Assembly (NCBI RefSeq): GCF_024347215.1
Contig: NZ_AP025282.1
Location: 2,232,001-2,296,000 of the forward strand
Direction: 5' to 3'
DNA: 64,000 bases
Origin: Aliamphritea ceti
Lineage (GTDB): Bacteria; Pseudomonadota; Gammaproteobacteria; Pseudomonadales; Balneatricaceae
The position numbers and the translations under genes were made by a program. The notes below the pieces were generated by a model. The model did not search any database, was not told the DNA's origin, and worked only from the letters and a program-made list of their open reading frames with translations. This document shows positions 53,918-61,699 of the stretch, in pieces; position 1 is the stretch's first letter, and the number at the start of each line of letters is the position of its first letter.

Positions 53918-55210
53918 TTAGAAGGGCACGATGGCCAGTAACTGGAAATAGGTATTTGTGTCGGTGTTGCTGACAACGCTGGTGGCTTTATCCGGCGTGT
54001 AGAAACCTAATAGCGGGCTGATGATCAGGTGATCATTCACCACCCATTCTGCATACAGGTTTACTTCCTGCGCATCAGACCGGGCTGCACTGCCGGAGGT
54101 ATCATCAAAATCGAAGAATAGAGCACCAACAGTCAGGGTTTCAGTCGGATTGGCTTTCACGCCGATATGATGAACGTCTACACCCGTATTACCCGGGCCT
54201 GCAGCTGAATAATTTGCCCATACTTCACCCTGAAACCAGGTACCGTAACCACGGTTAAAGCCGGTAAACAGACTGTCGTAACCTTTATCAAAAGAGCTGT
54301 AACGGTAATTAACACTTGGTGACCAGGGCAGGTCTGCGAAAGTCCAGCCGGCTTCAGCGTACCAGGCATCCGCATCAGCGGTGTTATTGCCCTGTTCCTG
54401 ATTAGCAAACTCTGCAGAAAGGAACAGATTTTCAACGCCAGCGTTACCCTGGTAACGGACACTCATGGTTTCCTGACCGTCACGTTGTAAATTGTCGAAA
54501 TTGCCGCCAGCAATACCGGTTGGGCTAGTGCCGAGGCCTTTCAGATAGAAGGCGCCAAAGGTACCGATGTCGCTCACATGTTCAACATTTACACCGGCCA
54601 TTTCCGGACGGCCCTGTGCTTTGTTGTCTGATTCAAGCCAGAAAATATCGGAACGTAAACCGTCATCACCGCCCAGTTTCAGGACCGCTGTTTTATCAAA
54701 GGCTTTACGGCCAGCCAGCCAGTAAGCGCCGCCACGGTTTAGCTGAGGATCTACGCCGTTACCAAAATTAAGGGCATCATCGTTGAGAATAAAACCATCG
54801 CCAATGGTGACGATCTGGCGACCTATGGAGAAGTCGACCATGTCGTTACGCCAGCCGGCAAATACTTCTTCAAATTCTGTTTCGCGTTCGTTGCCGGTTG
54901 TTGTACCAGAGGCTTCACCGTCGCCCCATGCGCCAGTGCTGATTGCATTGATTTTGCCGTAAAACTGGCTTTCATTACTTAATGTCGTATGGCCGGAAAA
55001 ACCGTATTTTACAAATGCTTCCTGCCATTTAGGGCTGGAGTTAGCATTTCCGTAAGTCTGATCGCTGCTGAAGGTACCGATAATTGTTTCGATATCCAGA
55101 TTCAGCTGGTCGCCATTCTCGTCGATTAAGTTTATTGCATGGGTGGGGGCGCTGATGGTTGCCGCTAACAGCATTGATGAAAGGTAATGACCCTTTTGCA
55201 GTCTCATCAA
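53918..55210 (-). CDS. outer-membrane porin, alginate-export-like beta-barrel
   Basis: A 430-residue outer-membrane protein with a signal peptide ending THA-INL at about residue 25. The body shows alternating hydrophobic beta-strands with short turns (FVKYGFSGHTTLSNESQFYGKINAISTGAW; VDFSIGRQIVTIGDGFILND) and ends in F, as in BAM substrates. The pattern resembles the alginate-export/OprE-type porin family, without evidence that alginate is the substrate. Expressed with the aldehyde dehydrogenase, it probably lets the substrate of this regulon enter. Two adjacent start ATGs (55210 and 55207). Confidence 0.8.
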   Translation of the reverse strand: MMRLQKGHYLSSMLLAATISAPTHAINLIDENGDQLNLDIETIIGTFSSDQTYGNANSSPKWQEAFVKYGFSGHTTLSNESQFYGKINAISTGAWGDGEASGTTTGNERETEFEEVFAGWRNDMVDFSIGRQIVTIGDGFILNDDALNFGNGVDPQLNRGGAYWLAGRKAFDKTAVLKLGGDDGLRSDIFWLESDNKAQGRPEMAGVNVEHVSDIGTFGAFYLKGLGTSPTGIAGGNFDNLQRDGQETMSVRYQGNAGVENLFLSAEFANQEQGNNTADADAWYAEAGWTFADLPWSPSVNYRYSSFDKGYDSLFTGFNRGYGTWFQGEVWANYSAAGPGNTGVDVHHIGVKANPTETLTVGALFFDFDDTSGSAARSDAQEVNLYAEWVVNDHLIISPLLGFYTPDKATSVVSNTDTNTYFQLLAIVPF

Positions 55211-55322
55211 AATAAACCTCTGTTTTATTATTCTGTTTTATTCTTCTGTATTTATAAGTGGACTGCGCAGCGGATACTGACAGGCCTGAGGTCTATTTAA
55301 GAGCAAAGAGCTAAAGGGAGTA

Positions 55323-55340
55323 ATCAACCAGATGGTTGAC
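55323..55340. promoter_or_regulatory. palindromic operator candidate, copy 3
   Basis: ATCAACCAGATGGTTGAC matches copy 1 in 17 of 18 bases. It lies 113 bases upstream of the porin start and 1.3-22 kb from the other copies. Confidence 0.75.
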
Positions 55341-55415
55341 CCTGGCGGAAATTTTGTCGAAATATCGGCTAAACAAGTTAGCGGGATACATAAAGAGGTG
55401 AGATAGGGGAGTAAT

Positions 55416-55480
55416 TCTGGCCAGTTATTTTACTGGCCAGATCTATATCCACTGCGCCGTATAGCGCAGTAGATATAGAT
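55416..55480. repeat. two adjoining perfect hairpins
   Basis: TCTGGCCAGT (55416-55425) pairs with ACTGGCCAGA (55432-55441). From 55441 ATCTATATC-c-ACTGCGC pairs with GCGCAGT-a-GATATAGAT (to 55480), with a single unpaired C/A and a 6-base loop. Neither hairpin has a T-run. They follow the stop of the Cache-like gene at 55557 and may end its transcript or be a REP-type element. Confidence 0.8.
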
Positions 55481-55556
55481 AAGTGCTGTGCAGAGTTTGT
55501 TGTTTGCCTGGCAGATTTTTTCTCAGCTTTTATTTGCCGAGCTTATCCGTACTGAC

Positions 55557-56471
55557 TCATTCTTTACTGAGCTTAAGATAAACCCCCAGCGCCATCAGTA
55601 GTGCGACGGCTGCCATGAGCATCCATACAGCGTTCAGTACCTGCGTATCGTTCTCCGCCAGTAAGGATTTGAACATTAGCAGCAGGGATTCAATTGATAT
55701 TGCGATGACAATTGCTGACATGAAACGGGTGATAGTACGCCTTGAAGTATCATGATGATGAATGTCTTTATTTGATAATACTTCTTCTTCGAGAATGGTT
55801 TTGCCGAGATCGAAGATTGCCAGCCCGAGGGTAATCAGGATGACGATACCAAAGGCGCCGGTAGTGACGTCGCTGGTAAGTTGTAATACATCAAGCAGGG
55901 ATTTTCCTGCGCCGCCCAGTAAAAGCAGTGAAACGATGATCAGCAAGCCGCCAATAATCGCATATACACCCTGAAAAGCCGGATGGAAACGTTCACGCAG
56001 CTGATCACCTTTAAGGTATGAGATGAGCCGTTGCAGATTGAAGTTCAGTACAAGGTAGCCGGTTACCTCATCCGCATCATTACGAATGGTCTGCACGCAG
56101 GAAATGGCCATTTGATGGGTTGCGCTTGAGAGGTAAGGTTCAGTTACGCTGACATCATGATGCTGATGTTCAAGTATTTGCATATAAGGGCGCTGGCTAC
56201 GGTCGCGTCCTTTGCCGGGTTTGCGGCGTTTACGGTAACTGACGTGAGGACTGAAAACCGTGTCCATCAGTTGGACGCCATGGTTATCCAGGCTATACAT
56301 GAGTTCAATAAAGGGATAGTTCTCGCTAAGGCGACGTACTGCCTGTTGCTGTTTTTCCTGGTCTGGCAGCAACTGTGCGCCGCTGAGACTTGCCATCATG
56401 GATTCCATGAGGCTGTGAATAGCCTTTTTGTATTGCTGGTAATGTTCCAGCAACCGTAAATGATTTTGCAT
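55557..56471 (-). CDS. membrane protein with N-terminal Cache/PDC-like domain
   Basis: A 304-residue protein. Residues about 60-165 read like a Cache/PDC fold: RDRSQRPYMQ, SVTEPYLSSATHQMAISCVQTIRN and EVTGYLVLNFNL are typical of ligand-sensing Cache domains. There is no signal peptide or N-terminal TM, so the domain would be cytoplasmic, unlike usual Cache sensors. Four TM segments follow from about residue 172 (GVYAIIGGLLIIVSLLLL; FGIVILITLGLAIFDLGKTI; MSAIVIAISIESLLLMFK; VWMLMAAVALLMALGVYL), loosely like the PsiE phosphate-starvation membrane protein. Function unknown. Confidence 0.8.
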   Translation of the reverse strand: MQNHLRLLEHYQQYKKAIHSLMESMMASLSGAQLLPDQEKQQQAVRRLSENYPFIELMYSLDNHGVQLMDTVFSPHVSYRKRRKPGKGRDRSQRPYMQILEHQHHDVSVTEPYLSSATHQMAISCVQTIRNDADEVTGYLVLNFNLQRLISYLKGDQLRERFHPAFQGVYAIIGGLLIIVSLLLLGGAGKSLLDVLQLTSDVTTGAFGIVILITLGLAIFDLGKTILEEEVLSNKDIHHHDTSRRTITRFMSAIVIAISIESLLLMFKSLLAENDTQVLNAVWMLMAAVALLMALGVYLKLSKE

Positions 56472-56512
56472 TTTGGATACTCTTCAGTAGAACAAATCAG
56501 TTAAAAAAGGGA

Positions 56513-56692
56513 TCAGTTCAGTGAGAGTACGAAGCAGCGGTCGTCAGGCCAGAGGTTTAGTCTGGATTTGTTAGAGCGTGTCTCATCAGCGGGTGTTTTT
56601 TCTGAGACTGTTTTTGCAGTAATAGGCGCAGGTTCAGCGGGGTCTTCAGAGCTGGGTTCGAGTTGGGTAGGTTTAACCTGATGTTGGTTCAT
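56513..56692 (-). CDS. small hypothetical protein (59 residues)
   Basis: ATG at 56692 is preceded at eight bases by GGAG, and an open frame of 59 codons follows to TGA at 56513. The first 40 residues are polar with Pro, Glu, Thr and Lys; the end RLNLWPDDRCFVLSLN is more ordered. It is too short for a family assignment and I do not recognise it. It lies 41 bases upstream of the Cache-like gene in the same direction and may be part of the same operon. Confidence 0.5.
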   Translation of the reverse strand: MNQHQVKPTQLEPSSEDPAEPAPITAKTVSEKTPADETRSNKSRLNLWPDDRCFVLSLN

Positions 56693-56895
56693 TATGTTAT
56701 CTCCGAATAAATCATTTTTGTTGTTGTAAAAGAGGTCTGTAACGACCTGATAAAAATCTTACCGCAGGCCGGATGGGCGATTGGATTGAAATCACTGTAT
56801 ATCTGGCTCATTGATCTGAATTTATACTAACTAACTGGTACTAAAGTCTATTGATGAATTTTTATTGAGAGATAAAGTTTTCTGATGGGTATGCA

Positions 56896-56932
56896 AAACA
56901 AAAGATATAGCGGGCACTAAGAGCCCGCTATA
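56896..56932 (-). terminator. intrinsic terminator after the BRCT-like gene
   Basis: TATAGCGGGC (56906-56915) pairs with GCCCGCTATA (56923-56932); on the minus strand TCTTTTGTTTTGC follows. It lies 38 bases past the stop at 56970. Confidence 0.72.
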
Positions 56933-56969
56933 ACGTATTTCATATTCAGGCTGAAACAATTAGAGGGAG

Positions 56970-57248
56970 CTAGCTAACTTTTCGCCGTCCACGGGATGAA
57001 AATTCACCGAGAGCAGCATTGGTTCGTAGCAGCAGATTGAGAAAGTCTTCCTGTGACATAACATCAGCAATAGGCTCAGTGCCTCGCTGAATGCTGTCAA
57101 TGTCACGTAACTGGCTGCCGTAGATTATGTAATCGGCAGGTTCGCCATAGGGAATGACGTGCAGTTTACTTTGAGTATAAAGTGCAATTAAGCGGTGAAT
57201 CTGGTCAGCGGGAATGCCGACAAGCGATACACGGTTACCTTTGAGCAT
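56970..57248 (-). CDS. small protein with a BRCT-like pattern
   Basis: A 92-residue protein. The run from GNRVSLVGIPADQIHRLIAL through SKLHVIPYGEPADYIIYGS to IADVMSQEDFLNLLL follows the order of a BRCT domain as in NAD-dependent DNA ligase: an initial strand and glycine, an amphipathic helix, a conserved strand with G-x-P-x-DYIIYG, and a C-terminal helix with an acidic-F-L ending. The usual tryptophan is missing and the domain is isolated. This is pattern recognition only; it could be a different small alpha/beta fold. No neighbours explain it. Confidence 0.6.
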   Translation of the reverse strand: MLKGNRVSLVGIPADQIHRLIALYTQSKLHVIPYGEPADYIIYGSQLRDIDSIQRGTEPIADVMSQEDFLNLLLRTNAALGEFSSRGRRKVS

Positions 57249-57739
57249 GGTGTATTCATCCTTGAATAGTTGTGATTAATGCTTGCGGGAAAGCATAGAT
57301 TGTCCTTTGTGCAGATGCAAAAAAATCAACATCAAAAATTGTGCAAAATGGGTATTAATAGTCTGATTTCATTAGAGTTTACGACTGAAGTCTTAGTTGA
57401 TTATAAAATTGTGCTACAAAAAAGTTAATGGTAAGAATCTGTAGCGATGGTTGGCAAGCGTTACCCAAATAGTGGAATGCTTATTTGATTGTTTAATCTA
57501 ACTTCCGGGTAGCAATAAAACTGTCGCTTAATAAGTAAGTTTTGTCGGTTAAAGCGCTTTTGGCTAAAGGGTATTGCTGGTACATTAGCGCCGACTGAAA
57601 GCAGCCGCAGATCAGGCAGTAATTTAACATCGGACAATAGATGCGAAGTTACTTCGGAAGCTTTTATGTCTTTTTATAGATACCGTTTCAACAGTGTGTC
57701 CTCACCGCTTTCTTAAACTGTTTTATTGAGATTTCCTAC
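57249..57739. other. gene-free divergent region
   Basis: 491 AT-rich bases between the leftward BRCT-like gene and the rightward LysE gene. It should hold both promoters. I see only weak elements, such as a small CGAAG-TTA-CTTCG stem near 57645, and no exact long repeat. Confidence 0.55.
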
Positions 57740-58360
57740 ATGGATTTGGATCTATGGCTGCTGTTTGTAGCTGTCAGTATTGTACCGGCAATGAGCCCGG
57801 GCCCGGCTATTTTAATGGCGATGAATAACACTCTTCAGTATGGTCCGCGAGCGACACTGGTGTCGGCAGTTGGTAATTCTGCCGGTCTTATGGTGCTGGG
57901 GTTGGCGATTTCTTTTGGGTTGGGTTCAGTGATGGCATCTTCTGCTGTGGTGTTCACTGTATTTAAGCTCGCCGGTGCCGCTTACCTTATATATCTGGGG
58001 CTGAAAGTCTGGCGTGATAAGGCTGCTTTTTCCGCAAATGAAGTTGTGCGCCGTCAGAAGAGTGCGGTCCGTTTAATTATGGAAGCATTTTTACTTGCGG
58101 TGACGAATCCTAAAGCGGTGGTGATTTTGGCAGTTCTGTTTCCACCTTTTCTGAATACTTCTGTTGCGTTAATGCCGCAAGTGCTGATCTTATCGGCGAC
58201 CTTTGCTTTACTGTGTTATCTCAATCATTTTCTGGTTGCACTGTTTGCTAAGCGGCTAAAGTCTTTTATCAAAAGCGAACGGCGTGGCAAATATACCCGC
58301 CGCTTTGTGGGCGGTAGCTTTATGGGATTAGGCGGTGTTCTGGCAGCTGCTTCTCAGTAG
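57740..58360 (+). CDS. LysE/RhtB-family amino-acid exporter
   Basis: A 206-residue inner-membrane protein with six hydrophobic segments. The family signature is at the start (PAMSPGPAILMAMNNTLQYGPRATLVSAVGNSAGLMVLGLAISFGLG), followed by KLAGAAYLIYLGLKVWR and a LAVTNPKAVVILAVLFPPFL segment. LysE/RhtB proteins export amino acids such as lysine, homoserine or threonine. Its neighbours degrade an amino compound, so it may guard against overload of an amino acid. Confidence 0.92.
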   Translation: MDLDLWLLFVAVSIVPAMSPGPAILMAMNNTLQYGPRATLVSAVGNSAGLMVLGLAISFGLGSVMASSAVVFTVFKLAGAAYLIYLGLKVWRDKAAFSANEVVRRQKSAVRLIMEAFLLAVTNPKAVVILAVLFPPFLNTSVALMPQVLILSATFALLCYLNHFLVALFAKRLKSFIKSERRGKYTRRFVGGSFMGLGGVLAAASQ

Positions 58361-58362
58361 CG

Positions 58363-58394
58363 AAAAAAAACCGCAGAGTAAAGCACTGCGGTTT
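58363..58394. terminator. bidirectional intrinsic terminator between lysE-type and APH genes
   Basis: AAACCGCAG (58368-58376) pairs with CTGCGGTTT (58386-58394) around a 9-base loop. On the minus strand it runs into TTTTTTTT, so it is strong for the kinase transcript; on the plus strand GTTCGTT follows. Confidence 0.85.
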
Positions 58395-58435
58395 GTTCGT
58401 TAAGTTAGCCGGGACAGCAAAGCCGATTTAGCCAG

Positions 58436-59449
58436 TTAAGAGAGATAAATTTTAGCTTGCCGGCAGGCCCGGCTGATAAGTTCAGGCGCCAGTTGTTGAG
58501 CGGTCTCTGTTTCCTGTCGGTCCTGAATCCAGCCCAGATAGGTAAAGCCACGGGCTGTCAGAAAGGTGTCCAGTAGCTGCAGGTCAGCGTCGCTGAGGGA
58601 GCGTAACTGACGGTAGCCATCAATCAGCGCTGTTTTAGCCGTTTCATAATCGGTTTCCTGCAAAACAAAATACAGTGCAGTTGCCAGTTCAAACATATGC
58701 CAGCCGAAACCGGCATCATCGAAATCCAGCAAGCGTACATCATTGCCATCAGTCATGAGGTTTTCCGGTACAAAGTCGGCGTGAATCAGACTGTAATTCT
58801 GTGGGGTTTTATTCAGCTTAGTAAGTACAGATCTGACTTTATCCCGGGCTTCAATGAGCAGTTTTTGTTGTGCAGCTGTTAATAGAGGAAGCTCCCAGAA
58901 ACGCCCCCAGAAAGGTTGCTCACCGACTAAACCTTCGCTATCCCAAGCATGACGTTCAAAGCCATCCGGTAAAGGCCAGTGAGAAGATTGGTTGTGTAGC
59001 TTAGCGGCAATCAGGCCGATCTGCCGGTAAGTGCTGCGAATGTTGTCGGTGTCTTGCGCTAAGCCATGTTCAACGCTGCCCAGCTGTTCACCGTTAATCC
59101 AGGCAAACAGATCAATGCAGCGGGTTTCTGGTACAGCATCAATCTGATCGCTGATTAACAGTTGCTTGTCTGCAGTTGGAATGACAACTGGCACTGCAAT
59201 TCCAGCTTCGTCCAGCGCGGCCATCCACTCTAGCTCGGAACGTAATGCTGCAATGCTATGGTAGCCAGGTCTGTGAATACGCAGTGCATATGTGTTGTCA
59301 GCAGTGGTGACTTTGAATACGGCATTCTCGCGGTATTTAATCAAGCTTATTGATTCCGGTTGAATGTACCAGTGTTGCAATGCATGGCGGGCAAGCAGGG
59401 CGAGGTGCTCTGCCTGTTGGTCTGGACTGAGTTGGTAGAACTCACCCAT
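58436..59449 (-). CDS. APH/choline-kinase-like small-molecule kinase (hydroxylysine-kinase-like)
   Basis: A 337-residue protein of the aminoglycoside phosphotransferase fold. ATP-binding and catalytic residues are in LIHADFVPENLM (H223, D225, N230) and LLDFDDAGFGW (D242, D244). The gene overlaps by eight bases the preceding class III aminotransferase gene of the AGXT2L group. In animals hydroxylysine kinase and 5-phosphohydroxylysine phospho-lyase form the same kinase/lyase pair. I infer that it phosphorylates a hydroxyl of an amino compound. It is not a resistance determinant by any visible signal. Confidence 0.85.
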   Translation of the reverse strand: MGEFYQLSPDQQAEHLALLARHALQHWYIQPESISLIKYRENAVFKVTTADNTYALRIHRPGYHSIAALRSELEWMAALDEAGIAVPVVIPTADKQLLISDQIDAVPETRCIDLFAWINGEQLGSVEHGLAQDTDNIRSTYRQIGLIAAKLHNQSSHWPLPDGFERHAWDSEGLVGEQPFWGRFWELPLLTAAQQKLLIEARDKVRSVLTKLNKTPQNYSLIHADFVPENLMTDGNDVRLLDFDDAGFGWHMFELATALYFVLQETDYETAKTALIDGYRQLRSLSDADLQLLDTFLTARGFTYLGWIQDRQETETAQQLAPELISRACRQAKIYLS

Positions 59450-60749
59450 GATTCATCTCCTCGGTAACCTGATGCAGCACTTTGTCCAGGGTGTGTAGCA
59501 GCAGGTCAGCATGCTCAGGCTGGAATGGCATTGGCGGCCGCAGCTTGAGGATTGAATCGTGGACACCGATGGCACTAATCAGCACACCTTGTTGTTTCAT
59601 CAGGTTGATAATGCGACGTGCCTGTTTGCTGGCAGGTGTTTTGCTCGCAGGATCTGTTATCAAATCAACCGCAAAGAACATTCCCCGGTCACGGACTTCA
59701 CCGATCAAAGGATATTTGTGCTGCAATTTCCGTAAGCCGGAAACAACGTATTCACCGGTGCTGATGGCATTTTCCAGCAGCTTATCTTCGACCAGAGTAT
59801 CCAGAACGGCCATACCAACAGCGCAGGAAACCGGGGTGCCGCCGAATGTATTGAAGTACATCGCTGATTTGCTGAATTCTTCGATCAGTGCCGGGCGGGC
59901 GATAACGCCAGCTAATGGATGGCCATTACCCATAGGTTTACCCAGCGTAACGATGTCCGGTGTAATGTCGAACCACTGATGTGCCCACCAGTGTTTACCG
60001 GTTCGGCCAAAGCCAGCCTGAACTTCATCGGCGATCAGTAAACCGCCGGCGTTACGTACCAGCGCAGTAGCTTTTTCCATGAAACCGACAGGCACGTTAA
60101 GTAAGCCTTCATTGGCGAAATCCGGGCAAACCAGCATGCCGGCAAAAGGAATGCCTTCAGCGGCAAACTCAGCAATCGCCTGTGCGACCTGATCGGCATA
60201 TGCGTCGGCTAGCTTTTCCGGAGCAACGCCTTCAATGCCTCTGTAGCTATCGGGAATTGAAAACGCTTTTACGCGTTTAGTTTTGCGGGCTTCAGGCATA
60301 AAGCCGGTGCCTATTTCGGCAACCGCTTCAGTGTTGCCGTGATAGGCGAAGTCCGTGACGATGATGCCTTGTCCACCTGTACAGTGGCGAGCCATCCGTA
60401 ATGCCAGTTCATTGGCTTCGCTGCCGGTACAGGTCAGCATGGCCATGCTCAGGTCATCGTGAAAGGTAGCGCTGAGGCGCTCCACGTAATCAACAATGTT
60501 GTTATGCAGGTAACGGGTGTGAATGTTGAGTGTGCTGGCTTGCTGATGCATGGCCTCAACAACACGCGGATTACAGTGGCCTACATGAGGCACGTTGTTG
60601 TACACATCTAAATAACGTTTGCCTGAATGGTCGTATAGCCAGACGTCTTCGCCACGCACCAGTTGTAATGGCTCTTCGTAAAACAGAGGTGTGTGTGGGC
60701 CGAGAACTTTAATTCTGCGCGCCAGCAGAGATTGAGGTGTGTTTTGCAT
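59442..60749 (-). CDS. class III aminotransferase-fold PLP phospho-lyase, AGXT2L-like
   Basis: A 435-residue PLP enzyme with Schiff-base lysine K271 in TLGKPMGNGHPLAG and D241 in LIADEVQAGFGRTG. The N-terminal run LVRGEDVWLYDHSGKRYLDVYNNVPHVGHCNP and TRYLHNNIVDYVERLS closely match the AGXT2L1/AGXT2L2 phospho-lyases, which remove phosphate and ammonia from ethanolamine phosphate or 5-phosphohydroxylysine. It is translationally coupled to the APH-type kinase that would make such a phosphate. A LuxR regulator lies upstream. A plain transaminase cannot be ruled out. Confidence 0.88.
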   Translation of the reverse strand: MQNTPQSLLARRIKVLGPHTPLFYEEPLQLVRGEDVWLYDHSGKRYLDVYNNVPHVGHCNPRVVEAMHQQASTLNIHTRYLHNNIVDYVERLSATFHDDLSMAMLTCTGSEANELALRMARHCTGGQGIIVTDFAYHGNTEAVAEIGTGFMPEARKTKRVKAFSIPDSYRGIEGVAPEKLADAYADQVAQAIAEFAAEGIPFAGMLVCPDFANEGLLNVPVGFMEKATALVRNAGGLLIADEVQAGFGRTGKHWWAHQWFDITPDIVTLGKPMGNGHPLAGVIARPALIEEFSKSAMYFNTFGGTPVSCAVGMAVLDTLVEDKLLENAISTGEYVVSGLRKLQHKYPLIGEVRDRGMFFAVDLITDPASKTPASKQARRIINLMKQQGVLISAIGVHDSILKLRPPMPFQPEHADLLLHTLDKVLHQVTEEMNHG

Positions 60750-60861
60750 GACAGATACCGAAAAGCTGTTGAATCAGCATTTGAGTATCCTGTTTATCGT
60801 GTATTTACAGCATCCATCAGAAGGTTGAGATGGATTTTTAGCCGCGGTCGGGTAAATGGAA

Positions 60862-61566
60862 TTAGCTGGTTTGTAATAGTTGTAGGCTTCGGCTCACCAG
60901 CTCTGCACGGGACTGGACGTCGGTCTTCTGAAAGATGTGATGTAAGTGGGTTTTGATTGTCGCCAGGCCCAGGTTTAGTTCAGCGGCTATTTGTTTATTG
61001 TTGGCACCGCTGATCAGCAGTTCGAGCACATCGAGTTCCCGCTCAGTGAGTTGGTATTGCTGTTCAAAACTTTGTCGCTCCTGATGGCGGCGGGGCAGGT
61101 AAACCGTATTGAGACTGTATTCCATGAAGGGCTGGATGTTGTTAAGCAACTCAAGTTCTGTATCGCTAAAATTGCCCAGCGATTCGGCTCTTAGTACGCT
61201 GAGTATGGCGACAATATCACCCTGATTACGGAAGAACATATCCGCAACAAAACGGTGTTCGTGGGGCAGCATGAATTCCTGATAATAACGACTCTGCTTT
61301 AGCAGGTGTGGGGCAATTTGAGAGTCCAGCGTAGCAACCCGGGTGTCTTTATCACGAAAGCGATCCGGGCTGAGTGGATCCATTGCGTTGTATTCCTGAG
61401 TGTATTGCTTCTCCATATCCTGAGCACCGTTAAAGATTACTGCACCGCGGTGCTGCATTCCGGGCTCCACCAAAAAGAATACTGCATTGCTAACCGGCAG
61501 CAGACTGTTTATCAGCGACAAGCTCTGATGTTGAAACTGATGAGGTAAGAGGCTGCTAGCTGACAT
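60862..61566 (-). CDS. LuxR-family (NarL-type HTH) transcriptional regulator
   Basis: A 234-residue regulator, paralogous to the one at 34786. An N-terminal GAF-like region (about 1-160) is followed by LTERELDVLELLISGANNKQIAAELNLGLATIKTHLHHIFQKTDVQSRAELV. No receiver domain. GAG precedes the ATG. It sits directly upstream of the phospho-lyase/kinase pair, in the same orientation, and probably controls it. The sensed signal is unknown. Confidence 0.88.
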   Translation of the reverse strand: MSASSLLPHQFQHQSLSLINSLLPVSNAVFFLVEPGMQHRGAVIFNGAQDMEKQYTQEYNAMDPLSPDRFRDKDTRVATLDSQIAPHLLKQSRYYQEFMLPHEHRFVADMFFRNQGDIVAILSVLRAESLGNFSDTELELLNNIQPFMEYSLNTVYLPRRHQERQSFEQQYQLTERELDVLELLISGANNKQIAAELNLGLATIKTHLHHIFQKTDVQSRAELVSRSLQLLQTS

Positions 61567-61654
61567 AGGTATTACTCAGGATTTAAATAATTATAATTAA
61601 CATATTAAGTTTTTATGTAAAAGCCAAGTGGATTTAGAGATAAGAAGAGAATAT

Positions 61655-61678
61655 TCCCTCTGCGAGAGAGCAGAGGGA
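61655..61678 (-). terminator. hairpin after the flavin reductase gene
   Basis: TCCCTCTGC (61655-61663) pairs with GCAGAGGGA (61670-61678) around a 6-base loop. On the minus strand it is followed by ATATTCTCTTC, a weak T-rich tail. Confidence 0.55.
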
Positions 61679-61699
61679 GAGGCCATGCTTTATAGGAGG

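Larger units (their letters stand above)
55211..55556. other. intergenic region upstream of the porin with operator and paired hairpins
   Basis: 346 bases. It contains the palindrome copy 3 at 55323-55340 and two adjoining inverted repeats at 55416-55441 and 55441-55480 (separate entries). The promoter of the porin/ALDH unit must lie here. No gene was seen. Confidence 0.6.

Noticed and set aside
58436..59449. Aminoglycoside resistance kinase
   Set aside because: Only the general APH fold is present; overlap with an AGXT2L-type gene indicates amino-alcohol metabolism.
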